Positions 41,860 through 50,973 of a stretch of 64,000 nucleotides of DNA are shown here, one piece after another. Positions within the stretch are counted from its first letter, which is position 1, and each line of letters opens with the position of its first letter. The notes under the pieces are model-generated. The model did no database searches and had not been told where the DNA came from. It worked only from the letters and a program-made list of their open reading frames with translations. The translations under genes were made by a program, and so were the position numbers. Origin of the DNA: Bacteroidales bacterium (GTDB lineage Bacteria > Bacteroidota > Bacteroidia > Bacteroidales > Muribaculaceae); the NCBI GenBank assembly GCA_004555955.1, contig SFJG01000002.1:9021-73020 (forward strand), written 5' to 3'.

Positions 41860-44442
41860 ATGACAGAAGATCGTATTCAAAAGATTGATATTGAGAAAGA
41901 GATGAAGAGTGCTTACATCGATTACTCAATGTCGGTTATCGTTGCCCGGGCGCTACCGGATGCACGCGACGGCTTCAAGCCGGTGCATCGACGGGTGCTG
42001 TTCGGGATGGAAAAGTTGGGGAGCTCGTCAACGGCTCCGAAAAAGAAATCAGCGCGTATTGTCGGTGAGGTAATGGGTAAGTATCACCCGCACGGTGACT
42101 CTTCGATTTACCTTACTATGGTTCGTATGGCACAAGATTGGTCGTTGCGCTACACGTTGGTCGACCCGCAAGGTAACTTCGGCTCGGTCGACGGCGACTC
42201 GCCTGCAGCTATGCGTTACACGGAGGCTCGTCTGGCTAAGATGGGCGAGGAAATGATGCGCGATATCGATGAAGATACCGTTGACTTTATTCCAAACTTC
42301 GACAATACATTAAAAGAACCGGTTGTGCTTCCTACCCGTTTCCCGAACTTGCTCGTCAATGGTGCGTCGGGTATCGCCGTGGGTATGGCTACCAATATGC
42401 CGCCTCACAACCTTACCGAAGCTATTAATGCTTCGATTGCATTGCTCAACAATCGCGACATCACCATTGAAGAGTTGATGCAATACGTCAAAGCGCCCGA
42501 CTTCCCCACCGGCGGAACAATCTACGGCTATGCCGGCGTCAAGGAAGCTTACGAAACAGGTCGCGGTCGCGTTGTCGTTCGCGCACGTGCCGAGGTAGAA
42601 ACCGAAAACGAACACGATAGAATTATCGTTACTGAAATACCATACAACGTAAACAAGTCGGAACTCGTCAAGAGCATCGACAACCTTATCAAGGAGAAGA
42701 AAATCGACGGCATTTCCGACGTCAACGACGAATCCGACCGTCAAGGCATGCGCATCGTCATCGACCTTAAGACGGATGCCAACGCCAACGTCGTGCTCAA
42801 CAAGCTCTACAAGATGACGCAATTGCAATCGGCATTCAGCGTTAATAATGTGGCTTTGGTCAACGGCGTGCCCAAGGTGCTTAACCTCAAAGAAATCATC
42901 GAAGCCTTTGTTGACCATCGTCATGAGGTGGTTATTCGCCGTTCGCGCTTCTTGCTCGCCAAGGCTATGGAGCGTGCACACATTGTGGAAGGCTTGATTA
43001 TTGCTTGCGACAACATCGACGAAGTGGTGCATATCATTCGCTCATCGTCGACCACCGAAGAGGCTCGCGCCAAGTTGTCGGAGCGTTTCGGGCTCGACGA
43101 CCCGCAAACGCGTGCTATCGTCGATATGCGCCTCAGCGCTCTTACCGGCATGAGCATCGAAAAACTCCATGCAGAGTACGAAGAACTCGAACGTCAAATT
43201 GAATTCCTCAACTCCGTGCTCAACGACGACAACGTATGCCGCAAGGTGATTGAAGACGAGCTTATCGAAACTCGCGAAAAATTCGGCGACGACCGCAAAA
43301 CCGACATCGTTTACGCATCCGAAGAATTTAACGCCGAAGACTTCTATGCCGATGAAGATATGATAATCACAATCTCTCACCTCGGCTACATCAAGCGTAC
43401 GGCTTTGTCGGAATTCCGCGCACAAAATCGCGGCGGCGTAGGCGCCAAAGGTAGCGACACTCGCGACGAAGACTTTATCGAGCACGTCTACACTGCCTCG
43501 ATGCACAACTATATGCTCTTCTTTACACAGAAAGGCCGTTGCTATTGGCTCAAGGTTTACGACATTCCCGAAGGCACGAAAAACTCCAAGGGCCGTGCCA
43601 TCCAGAACCTGCTCAGCATCGATGCCGACGACAAAGTCAACGCCTTTATCCGCGTGAAGAAGCTCGACGACAAAGAGTTTACGCTGACACATAACCTCAT
43701 CTTCTGCACGAAGAACGGTATCGTTAAGAAAACGTCGCTGGAGGCATACTCGCGTCCGCGTCAAAATGGCGTCAACGCAATCATTATTCGCGACGACGAC
43801 CGCCTTATCGGAGTGGAAATGACCGACGGCAACGCCGAAATCCTCTTGGCAAACCGCAACGGTCGCGCCATCCGCTTCAACGAACGCACTGTTCGCCCGA
43901 TGGGACGTATGTCGACAGGTGTTAAGGGTATGACTCTCGACGACGGTGACGACGCTGTTGTCGGAATGGTTACAATTGCTGCCGACTCCGAAGAAACAAT
44001 AATGGTTGTGAGCGAACAAGGCTACGGCAAGCGTTCGGTTGTCGACGACTATCGCATTACAAACCGCGGCGGTAAGGGCGTTAAGACCATCAACGTTACC
44101 GACAAGACCGGTAAACTCGTTGCTATCAATGCCGTGTCGGAAGAAAACGACTTGGTCATCATCAATAAGTCGGGCGTAACGCTCCGTATGAAGGTTTCTG
44201 ATGCTCGCGTTATGGGACGCGCAACTCAAGGCGTCCGTCTCATCAACCTCGAAAAGCGTGGCGACGAAATTGCTTCGGTTTGCAAAGTGCCTGCGGCTCA
44301 AGATATAGAAGAACAGGCTGACGAAGCAACTGTTGAGGGCGCTGAACTCGCCCAAGACAACGCTCCCGAGACTACCGAAACAACCGATAACTCAGCAGAA
44401 CCCACGGAGGGCGAAATATTTGATTTCACAAATAATGATTAA
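41860..44442 (+). CDS. gyrA: DNA gyrase subunit A
   Basis: An 860-residue type IIA topoisomerase subunit that breaks and rejoins DNA to introduce negative supercoils with GyrB. The catalytic Tyr120 is in AAMRYTEARL. The quinolone region reads KYHPHGDSSIYLTMVRMAQD: Ser81 matches the E. coli Ser83 position, but Leu85 is where E. coli has Asp87. The C-terminal beta-pinwheel (about 515-810) contains a GyrA-box-like NRGGKGVK (about 731-738), which supports gyrase rather than ParC. An acidic tail (about 815-860) ends the protein. The TPR gene follows 21 bp downstream and may be co-transcribed. Confidence 0.97.
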   Translation: MTEDRIQKIDIEKEMKSAYIDYSMSVIVARALPDARDGFKPVHRRVLFGMEKLGSSSTAPKKKSARIVGEVMGKYHPHGDSSIYLTMVRMAQDWSLRYTLVDPQGNFGSVDGDSPAAMRYTEARLAKMGEEMMRDIDEDTVDFIPNFDNTLKEPVVLPTRFPNLLVNGASGIAVGMATNMPPHNLTEAINASIALLNNRDITIEELMQYVKAPDFPTGGTIYGYAGVKEAYETGRGRVVVRARAEVETENEHDRIIVTEIPYNVNKSELVKSIDNLIKEKKIDGISDVNDESDRQGMRIVIDLKTDANANVVLNKLYKMTQLQSAFSVNNVALVNGVPKVLNLKEIIEAFVDHRHEVVIRRSRFLLAKAMERAHIVEGLIIACDNIDEVVHIIRSSSTTEEARAKLSERFGLDDPQTRAIVDMRLSALTGMSIEKLHAEYEELERQIEFLNSVLNDDNVCRKVIEDELIETREKFGDDRKTDIVYASEEFNAEDFYADEDMIITISHLGYIKRTALSEFRAQNRGGVGAKGSDTRDEDFIEHVYTASMHNYMLFFTQKGRCYWLKVYDIPEGTKNSKGRAIQNLLSIDADDKVNAFIRVKKLDDKEFTLTHNLIFCTKNGIVKKTSLEAYSRPRQNGVNAIIIRDDDRLIGVEMTDGNAEILLANRNGRAIRFNERTVRPMGRMSTGVKGMTLDDGDDAVVGMVTIAADSEETIMVVSEQGYGKRSVVDDYRITNRGGKGVKTINVTDKTGKLVAINAVSEENDLVIINKSGVTLRMKVSDARVMGRATQGVRLINLEKRGDEIASVCKVPAAQDIEEQADEATVEGAELAQDNAPETTETTDNSAEPTEGEIFDFTNND

Positions 44443-44463
44443 CTATAGTAAATCTATTTAGCA

Positions 44464-45714
44464 ATGAAAAGAAAATCGATTTTGACGCTATGTGCCATTG
44501 TATCGCTTGGCGCATTTGCACAACAGGCAACCGTAAAGGATGTGGAAAAGGCAATTGGCGGTCTAAATCCGGACGTTAACACGCTCGTAGATGCGGCTAA
44601 CAAAATCAAATCCGCGCTTACTAACGCCGAAACAAAGGACGACGCTAAAACTTGGTATGTTGCCGGAAAAGCTAATTTCGCAATCTACGACAAGCAACAA
44701 ACGGCAATGATGATGAAACAACCTATCGACACTGCCTTGATGGGTGGCTCGGTGGTTGAAGGCTACAAATACTTTATGGCTGCTCTTCCTCTCGACTCTG
44801 TTAAGCAATTAGAGAAGGATGGTTCTTACAAGTTGGAAAAAGACGGCTCTATCAAAGTGAAAACAAAATATTCGAAAGAGATTGTTAACACTCTTGTGAC
44901 TCGCCACGAAGATTTCAACCGTGCCGGTGGACTTCTTTACGATTCAAAGCGCTATAAAGAAGCTGCAGAGGCTTGGGGTATATATTCGTCGCTTCCTTAT
45001 TCGGGATTGGCTGAACGTTCGAAATTTGTTGTAGCCGACACAGTCCTCGGTATGACCGCTTACTATCAGGGTATCGCTTTGTGGCAAGCAGGCGATGTGA
45101 ACAACGCAGTAGGTGCTTTTGCCAACGCTCGCAAACTCGGTTACAAGCATAAAGAAGCTTACGACTATGCTCTCAGCTGCGCCGCTCAAGCAAAAGACAA
45201 CGTAGCTATCGTGGCTATCGCTGAAGAGGCTTATAAAGAGTTTGGCGGTAAGGATATCCAATATTTGAATGTCTTAATCAACGATAAGCTCAGCAAAGAG
45301 GAATTCGACGATGCCGAAACTCTTATCAACGACGCTCTCAAGGTCGATGCAAACAATGCTGAGTTGCTCAATCTTAAGGGTCTTATCGTTGAAAATAAGG
45401 GTAATGAAGATGCCGCTTTGGACGAGTTTAAGAAAGCAATCGAAATCGATAATACGTTGGCTCAAGGCTATTTCAATGCAGGTCGTATCGTTATGAAGAA
45501 AGTCGTTGCTCAACAAAAGGCTATGGAAACAATGAACCGTTCTGATTATGCAAAGGCTAAAGAAGAAATCTTGATTCCGTTGCTTAAAGAGGCGCTTCCA
45601 TATATGGAAAGAGCATACCAACTCGACGACACTAACGCTAACGCAAAACGCATCCTTAGCAATATCTATTATCAACTCGGTGACGAAGAAGCTCTCCAAG
45701 CTCTTGATAAGTAG
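44464..45714 (+). CDS. Exported TPR-repeat protein
   Basis: A 416-residue protein with a signal peptide (1-19, LGAFAQ) and tetratricopeptide repeats through the second half, e.g. YYQGIALWQAGDVNNAVGAF, ELLNLKGLIVENKGNEDAAL and QGYFNAGRIVMKKV, with a last repeat at the C-terminus (NAKRILSNIYYQLGDEEALQ). It probably acts as a periplasmic scaffold. It follows gyrA by 21 bp and is closed by a terminator. A TPR protein in this position is seen in other Bacteroidetes; function unknown. Confidence 0.8.
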   Translation: MKRKSILTLCAIVSLGAFAQQATVKDVEKAIGGLNPDVNTLVDAANKIKSALTNAETKDDAKTWYVAGKANFAIYDKQQTAMMMKQPIDTALMGGSVVEGYKYFMAALPLDSVKQLEKDGSYKLEKDGSIKVKTKYSKEIVNTLVTRHEDFNRAGGLLYDSKRYKEAAEAWGIYSSLPYSGLAERSKFVVADTVLGMTAYYQGIALWQAGDVNNAVGAFANARKLGYKHKEAYDYALSCAAQAKDNVAIVAIAEEAYKEFGGKDIQYLNVLINDKLSKEEFDDAETLINDALKVDANNAELLNLKGLIVENKGNEDAALDEFKKAIEIDNTLAQGYFNAGRIVMKKVVAQQKAMETMNRSDYAKAKEEILIPLLKEALPYMERAYQLDDTNANAKRILSNIYYQLGDEEALQALDK

Positions 45715-45736
45715 TATAAACATTATTTAAAATCAA

Positions 45737-45766
45737 AAAGGGTGTGCCTCCTCGGGTGCACCCTTT
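45737..45766 (+). terminator. Terminator of the gyrA-TPR unit
   Basis: 12-bp arms AAAGGGTGTGCC and GGTGCACCCTTT (two G-U pairs) around a 6-nt loop. The next gene starts 10 bp later, so it may also act on that gene's leader. Confidence 0.7.
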
Positions 45767-45776
45767 ACTACAAATT

Positions 45777-46328
45777 ATGGTAGACAACGAACAAATCCGT
45801 GCCATCAAGAGCGAATTTTTCGCACTTCGCAATGGCGAAATTGCCGACCGATTGCGCCGCGCCGGCTCTCCTTATAAAATTATCTTCGGACTTCAGCTTT
45901 CGCAACTCGACGCTATGGCTGCTCGCTTGCAGAAGTCGACGGAATTGGCTCAGACGCTTTGGCAAAACACATCGACTCGCGAAAGCCGACTCCTCGCCGT
46001 GTTGGTCTATCCGCTCGATTTGCTGACTCGGCAAGTTGCCGCCGACATGCTCGCACAAGCCGACACGCGCGAACTTGTCGACCTGCTTTGCTTCAAACTT
46101 GTGCGTAATTTGCCCGATGCGGAAGTCCTGGTCGGCGAACTCTGCACAACTGACGTCTATGCCGCTTTGCGCTTGGCAATGAATCTTCTGTGTTTGCAGA
46201 AGTTGGAGAATCTTGATTCGGTCTACGCTTTGGCACAAGCCGAACTTGCCAACCGAGAGTCGACGTGCCGCATTGTGGCTCGTCAGGTGGTCGACGAAAT
46301 CGATTTCCTTCGCGAAAATGATGAGTAG
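45777..46328 (+). CDS. DNA alkylation repair-like HEAT protein
   Basis: A 183-residue all-helical protein that resembles the Bacteroidetes branch of the AlkD/DNA alkylation repair family. Family-like parts are IRAIKSEFFALRNGEIADRL then RAGSPYKIIFGLQLSQLDAM near the start and LAQTLWQNTSTRESRLLAVL near 65. AlkD-type enzymes remove alkylated bases with a HEAT-repeat groove. It is shorter than AlkD (about 230), so activity is uncertain. The ATG at 45777 is preferred to an upstream in-frame start at 45744, which lies in the terminator stem. It is convergent with the EamA gene, 9 bp apart. Confidence 0.55.
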   Translation: MVDNEQIRAIKSEFFALRNGEIADRLRRAGSPYKIIFGLQLSQLDAMAARLQKSTELAQTLWQNTSTRESRLLAVLVYPLDLLTRQVAADMLAQADTRELVDLLCFKLVRNLPDAEVLVGELCTTDVYAALRLAMNLLCLQKLENLDSVYALAQAELANRESTCRIVARQVVDEIDFLRENDE

Positions 46329-46337
46329 AGCAGACGC

Positions 46338-47243
46338 TTAAATTTTGAGTTTTTCCGAAACAATAACACCGCCGATGGTCAGTGCGCATCCGATGTAGCC
46401 TACTGACGTGACAGGCTCGTTGAGTATCAAAATCGAGGCTATAAGCGTTATTACCGGCGAAAGATAGAGATAGTTGGATGCTCGCGACGCGCCCAAATTG
46501 TTGATGGCTTCGTTCCACATTATATAGGCAAGCATGGAGCATACAAGTCCTAAGAAGCCGAGGTGAACCCATGTAATCGGGTAGAGTAGCACACCGAAAT
46601 CCATCGATTTCTCTTGAAATGCCAAAAACGGAAGCGCCGTAATTAAGCCATAGAAAAATATTTTGCGAGTGATAAATAGCGTGTCGTAGCGCGCATTAAG
46701 TTTCTTTGCAACAATACAATAGATGGCAAAACTCAGCGCTGCTGCAATCGAAAGAAGGTCGCCGACGGGCTTCACTTCGATGCTCGAACTGCTGTTGAAA
46801 ATCACGCACGCAACGCCGAAAAACGCTATCGTCGAGCCGATTACGAATCCCTTCGAAAACTTCTCGGTTTTATACATCAACTTGGTCAGCAGCACCGTAA
46901 GGATAGGTGCAAGCGTGACAAGAAGCGACACGTTGGTCACAAGTGTGTATTGCAGCGCCGTGTTTTCTCCTATAAAATATATAGAGCCGCCACAAAGTCC
47001 GCAAATGACGAAAAGCGCTTCGTCTTTTAGCGATTCGCTGCGGATGTGTCGGCACGTAATTGCCAAAAGAACAACGTATGCCATCAAAAACCGGAGTAAG
47101 TAGATATCTATAGGTCCGATGCCGGCATCGAGCAACTTGCTCGTCGATATAAACGACACACCCCATACGATTGACACAAAGAGCGCCAATAGGTGGTATA
47201 AAAATGTGCTTCTGTTGTTACTATTAATAGTTGATGTGTTCAT
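46338..47243 (-). CDS. EamA-family (DMT) transporter
   Basis: A 301-residue inner-membrane protein with ten predicted helices made of two EamA halves. The first half opens VSIVWGVSFISTSKLLDAGI, the second contains AAALSFAIYCIVAKKLNARY, and it ends LILNEPVTSVGYIGCALTIG, as in drug/metabolite transporters. The substrate cannot be told; relatives export amino acids or metabolites. Single gene with its own strong promoter, divergent from the RNA methyltransferase. Confidence 0.88.
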   Translation of the reverse strand: MNTSTINSNNRSTFLYHLLALFVSIVWGVSFISTSKLLDAGIGPIDIYLLRFLMAYVVLLAITCRHIRSESLKDEALFVICGLCGGSIYFIGENTALQYTLVTNVSLLVTLAPILTVLLTKLMYKTEKFSKGFVIGSTIAFFGVACVIFNSSSSIEVKPVGDLLSIAAALSFAIYCIVAKKLNARYDTLFITRKIFFYGLITALPFLAFQEKSMDFGVLLYPITWVHLGFLGLVCSMLAYIMWNEAINNLGASRASNYLYLSPVITLIASILILNEPVTSVGYIGCALTIGGVIVSEKLKI

Positions 47244-47267
47244 TTGCTACTCGAGCATTAGTGATTG

Positions 47268-47298
47268 CAAAAGTAGTGCAAATTGAGCGGAAATACAA
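47268..47298 (-). promoter_or_regulatory. Promoter of the EamA transporter gene
   Basis: Minus strand TTG (47298-47296), exactly 20 bp, TACTTTTG (47275-47268), 25 bp before the ATG. Confidence 0.72.
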
Positions 47299-47314
47299 AA
47301 AATAAAACAATTCT

Positions 47315-47344
47315 TTGATGTGTCGAAGTTTTGTGCTAATTTTG
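47315..47344 (+). promoter_or_regulatory. Promoter directly abutting the RNA methyltransferase start
   Basis: TTG (47315-47317), a 19-bp spacer, TAATTTTG (47337-47344). The ATG follows at 47349, so the transcript would start at or within a few bases of the start codon. Confidence 0.6.
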
Positions 47345-47348
47345 GGAT

Positions 47349-48095
47349 ATGGAATTGACCGGAAATACAATAAAATGGGTGCATTCGCTCGGACGGAAGA
47401 AAGTGCGGGTGCAAGATAGATGTTTCGCCGCCGAAGGAACGAAATGTGTACTGGATACTTATGGTAAATTTCGTGTACGCGGCATCTTTGCTACCGCCGA
47501 GTGGCTCGCTTCACATCCTGAGGTTGACGGCACTGTGGCATCACGATTGCAACTCGACAGAATGTCGAATCTGACCACGGCTTCTGATGTTATTGCTGTC
47601 TACGAGATGCCCGACGTTCGGCTCGACGAGGTAGACCTCCGTAGCGGGCTGACGATTGTGCTCGACGGCGTTCAAGACCCGGGTAATCTTGGCACGATTA
47701 TGCGTATTGCCGACTGGTTTGGCATCTACAACATAGTGTGCTCCGAGGGCACTGTCGACGTCTATAATCCAAAGGTTGTGCAAGCCACGATGGGCGCCAT
47801 TTCGCGCGTCAGAGTGTTCTATACGTCGCTACACGTCCTGTTTGAGCGGTACGCCGATTTGCCCGTTTTCGGTACGTTTCTCGAAGGCGAAAACATCTAC
47901 GGCGCCGATTTGAGTGAAACGGGTTTTATCGTTATGGGTAACGAAGGCACAGGCATTTCGCCGGAGGTAAAGCAATTTGCTACACGCAAACTGTTGATAC
48001 CCTCTTGGCCCGGCGATGTGCCTACCTCGGAATCGCTTAATGTTGGTATGGCAACGGCAATTGTAGTCAGTGAATTTCGACGCAGAATGAGATAA
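47349..48095 (+). CDS. TrmH/SpoU-family RNA 2'-O-methyltransferase
   Basis: A 248-residue SPOUT methyltransferase. The N-terminal substrate domain (about 1-95, SLGRKKVRVQDRCFAAEGTK) recalls RlmB/TrmH RNA-binding domains. The knotted catalytic part shows motif 1 LDGVQDPGNLGTIMRIADWF (about 101-120), motif 2 IVMGNEGTGIS near 196 and motif 3 IPSWPGDVPTSESLNVGMAT near 216, with SAM bound in the knot. It methylates ribose in rRNA or tRNA; the site is not predictable. It is 3 bp upstream of radA and likely shares its transcript. The promoter abuts the ATG. Confidence 0.87.
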   Translation: MELTGNTIKWVHSLGRKKVRVQDRCFAAEGTKCVLDTYGKFRVRGIFATAEWLASHPEVDGTVASRLQLDRMSNLTTASDVIAVYEMPDVRLDEVDLRSGLTIVLDGVQDPGNLGTIMRIADWFGIYNIVCSEGTVDVYNPKVVQATMGAISRVRVFYTSLHVLFERYADLPVFGTFLEGENIYGADLSETGFIVMGNEGTGISPEVKQFATRKLLIPSWPGDVPTSESLNVGMATAIVVSEFRRRMR

Positions 48096-48098
48096 GTT

Positions 48099-49475
48099 AT
48101 GGCAAAGCAGCGAACAAAAACAGTATATTTTTGCAGCGAGTGCGGCAATGAGTCGCCGAAGTGGCTGGGTAAGTGCCCGGCGTGTGGCGCATGGAACAGT
48201 TACGTTGAAGAAAAAGTGTCGACGACAAATAGTCGCGAGGCTTTCCTTCCGGGGTCGATGCTATCGTCGAAGCCGGTGCGTCTCGGCGACATCGAACAGG
48301 TGGCGGAGGAGCGCATTCCCATGCCGAGCGGCGAACTCAACCGTGTGCTCGGCGGCGGATTGGTCACCGGTAGTATTATCCTTATCGGTGGTGAACCCGG
48401 CATCGGCAAGTCGACGTTGGTGCTGCAGAATATGTTGCGCATCCGTAGCCGACGTGTGCTCTACGTGTCGGGCGAGGAAAGCGCTCGCCAACTGAAAATG
48501 CGTGCCGACCGCCTCGGTGCCGACGGCGGCGAATTGTATGTTCTTTGCGAAACGTCGTTGGAGAAAATTTTTACGCAAGTCGAAGCCTCCAAGCCCGGTA
48601 TTTTGGTCGTCGATTCAATACAGACAATAGCGTCGGAGGCGCTCGAATCGTCGGCAGGCAGTGTGGGACAGGTGCGCGAGTGTTCGGCTCAGTTGCTCAA
48701 GTATGCCAAAGAAAGCGGCGTGCCGGTCATACTTATCGGACATATTAATAAGGAGGGCACTTTAGCCGGACCGAAAGTGCTCGAACACATCGTCGATGCC
48801 GTGCTGCAGTTTGAAGGCGACCGCCACTATATGTACAGGCTGTTGCGTTCGATAAAGAACCGTTTCGGGAGCACTTCCGAATTGGGTATTTACGAAATGA
48901 CGCAAGTAGGGCTTCGCGAGGTGTCGAATCCTTCGGAATTGCTCTTGACCGACAACGACGAGCCCGTTTCGGGTACGGCAATCGGCGTGGCTATCGACGG
49001 CGCACGTCCGTTCTTGATTGAAACACAAGCTCTGGTGAGTACGGCTGCTTATGGTACGGCGCAGCGCTCGGTGACCGGATTTGATGCCAAGCGGATGAAT
49101 ATGCTTTTGGCGGTCCTCGAAAAGCGTGTCGGCTTTAAGATTGCTCAAAAAGACGTTTTTCTGAATATTGCCGGCGGTTTGCGTGTAAACGACCCTGCAC
49201 TCGACTTGGCTGTTATCACGGCAACGCTGTCGTCGAACGTCGATATGGCTATTCCGCACGGTATTGCCTTAACCGGCGAAGTCGGGTTGTCCGGCGAAAT
49301 TCGTCCGGTTACTCGCATCGACCAGCGAATCAGCGAGGCTGCCAAGTTGGGGTTTAAAACGATTTATGTACCTCATAACAATCTGAAAGGCTCCGACTTC
49401 TCGAACCGCGGCATTCGTGTCGTCGAGGTGGCTAAAGTTGAGGAGGTTTTTCGCAGTTTGTTTGCTAATAAATAA
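48099..49475 (+). CDS. radA: DNA repair/recombination ATPase RadA
   Basis: A 458-residue RecA-like protein that drives branch migration in homologous recombination. It has the N-terminal zinc finger CSECGNESPKWLGKCPACGA, a RecA core with Walker A GGEPGIGKSTL (about 92-102) and Walker B ILVVDSIQT, the RadA-specific KNRFGSTSELGIYEM motif (about 252-266), and a C-terminal Lon-like domain (GEVGLSGEIRPVTRIDQRI). Length fits. It follows the RNA methyltransferase by 3 bp and precedes the polyferredoxin gene by 11 bp. Confidence 0.97.
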   Translation: MAKQRTKTVYFCSECGNESPKWLGKCPACGAWNSYVEEKVSTTNSREAFLPGSMLSSKPVRLGDIEQVAEERIPMPSGELNRVLGGGLVTGSIILIGGEPGIGKSTLVLQNMLRIRSRRVLYVSGEESARQLKMRADRLGADGGELYVLCETSLEKIFTQVEASKPGILVVDSIQTIASEALESSAGSVGQVRECSAQLLKYAKESGVPVILIGHINKEGTLAGPKVLEHIVDAVLQFEGDRHYMYRLLRSIKNRFGSTSELGIYEMTQVGLREVSNPSELLLTDNDEPVSGTAIGVAIDGARPFLIETQALVSTAAYGTAQRSVTGFDAKRMNMLLAVLEKRVGFKIAQKDVFLNIAGGLRVNDPALDLAVITATLSSNVDMAIPHGIALTGEVGLSGEIRPVTRIDQRISEAAKLGFKTIYVPHNNLKGSDFSNRGIRVVEVAKVEEVFRSLFANK

Positions 49476-49486
49476 AAAATCATTCT

Positions 49487-50959
49487 ATGTTGCGTAAAAT
49501 TAGAATATTGTTAGCGATTTTGTCGTTTCTGATAGTAACGGCATTGTTTCTCGATTTTTCGGGGGTAATGCATCGTTGGTTCGGCTGGATGGCGAAGATT
49601 CAGTTTGTGCCCGCAGTGTTGGCAGTAAATGCGGTTGCCGTTGTGCTGCTTGTGGTGCTGACGCTGTTGCTTGGCAGAGTGTATTGCTCGGTGATATGTC
49701 CTCTCGGTATCTTCCAAGACATTGTGGCATGGATTGGCCGTCGTAAGAAGAAATTGCCCTATAAGTTCAGCCCCGAACGTCGTTGGCTGCGCATTGCATT
49801 TTTGGTGCTGATGGTGGTTACGCTCGTTGCCGGACTTGTGCCGATTGCAGCGTTGCTCGACCCCTATGCTTCGTACGGCAGAATTGCGAGCAACTTTTTT
49901 CAACCGATATATCGTTATGCGAACAATTTGTTGGCATACGTTTCGGAGCGCGCCGACAGTTACGCATTCTATAGCGTTGACGTGTGGCTTAAGAGCCTGC
50001 CTACGTTGATAGTTGCCGGAGTGTCGGCGATTGTTGTGGTTGTGCTTGCGTGGCGCGGTGGCAGAACGTATTGCAACACGGTTTGCCCTGTCGGCACCGT
50101 GCTCGGATATTTGTCGAAATATTCTTTGTTGAAGCCCGTTATCAACACCGATAAATGTGTCAATTGCGGCATTTGTGCACGCAAGTGCAAAGCGTCGTGT
50201 ATCGACTCCAAGCAGCATGCCATCGACTATACGCGCTGCGTTGCGTGTATGGATTGCCTGAACAATTGCTCGCATCACGCCATTTCGTATAGTCGTCGGC
50301 GACGGTCGACGGCATCGGCGACGGTCGACGAATCGCGGCGCGGATTTCTTGCCACGGCAGCGACCGTTGCTGCGGCTTCGGCATTGCGAGCCGAGGAGAA
50401 AGCCGTCGATGGCGGACTTGCTGCAATTGCCGACAAGCAGTTGCCCGAGCGCGCCACGCCACTTGTGCCGCCCGGTGCGCAGAGCTTTCGTCATTTTGCT
50501 CAGCACTGCACGGCATGCCAATTGTGTATCTCCGCTTGCCCTAACGGCGTGTTGCGTCCGTCGGCGGAGTTGGAAACGCTTATGCAACCTGTAATGCAGT
50601 ACGACCGCGGATACTGCCGTCCGGAGTGTAGCCGTTGCTCGCAGGTATGTCCTGCCGGCGCAATTCGTCCCGTTACGCCCGCCGAAAAGACTGCAATCCA
50701 CATCGGTCGCGCTATATGGATTAAGGATAATTGTTTGCCCGTTGCCGAAGGTGTCAGCTGTGGCAACTGTGCGCGACATTGTCCCGTCGGTGCGATTACG
50801 ATGGTGCCGACAAATCCCGACGACCAAGAGTCGGTTCGTATCCCGGCTGTCGACACCGAACGCTGCATTGGTTGCGGTGCGTGTGAGAATCTCTGTCCGG
50901 CTCGTCCTTTCAGCGCTATTTATGTTGAAGGAAACGAGTGCCATCGTGTTGAACTTTAG
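49487..50959 (+). CDS. NapH/NapG-like polyferredoxin membrane protein
   Basis: A 490-residue fusion. The N-terminal half is NapH-like: helices at about 8-24, 36-60, 103-125 and 165-190, and two CxxxCP loops, GRVYCSVICPLG and GRTYCNTVCPVG. Ferredoxin clusters follow: CVNCGICARKC and CVACMDCLNNC. A twin-arginine-like stretch ESRRGFLATAATVAAASALR (about 284-303) then leads to a second ferredoxin part: CTACQLCISAC, CRPECSRCSQVCP, CGNCARHCP and CIGCGACENLCP. This looks like fused NapH and NapG/NrfC modules passing electrons from quinol across the membrane. Its partner is probably the Tat-exported Fe-S reductase 14 bp downstream. Donor and acceptor are unknown. Confidence 0.85.
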   Translation: MLRKIRILLAILSFLIVTALFLDFSGVMHRWFGWMAKIQFVPAVLAVNAVAVVLLVVLTLLLGRVYCSVICPLGIFQDIVAWIGRRKKKLPYKFSPERRWLRIAFLVLMVVTLVAGLVPIAALLDPYASYGRIASNFFQPIYRYANNLLAYVSERADSYAFYSVDVWLKSLPTLIVAGVSAIVVVVLAWRGGRTYCNTVCPVGTVLGYLSKYSLLKPVINTDKCVNCGICARKCKASCIDSKQHAIDYTRCVACMDCLNNCSHHAISYSRRRRSTASATVDESRRGFLATAATVAAASALRAEEKAVDGGLAAIADKQLPERATPLVPPGAQSFRHFAQHCTACQLCISACPNGVLRPSAELETLMQPVMQYDRGYCRPECSRCSQVCPAGAIRPVTPAEKTAIHIGRAIWIKDNCLPVAEGVSCGNCARHCPVGAITMVPTNPDDQESVRIPAVDTERCIGCGACENLCPARPFSAIYVEGNECHRVEL

Positions 50960-50973
50960 AGCCTGTTACTGCT

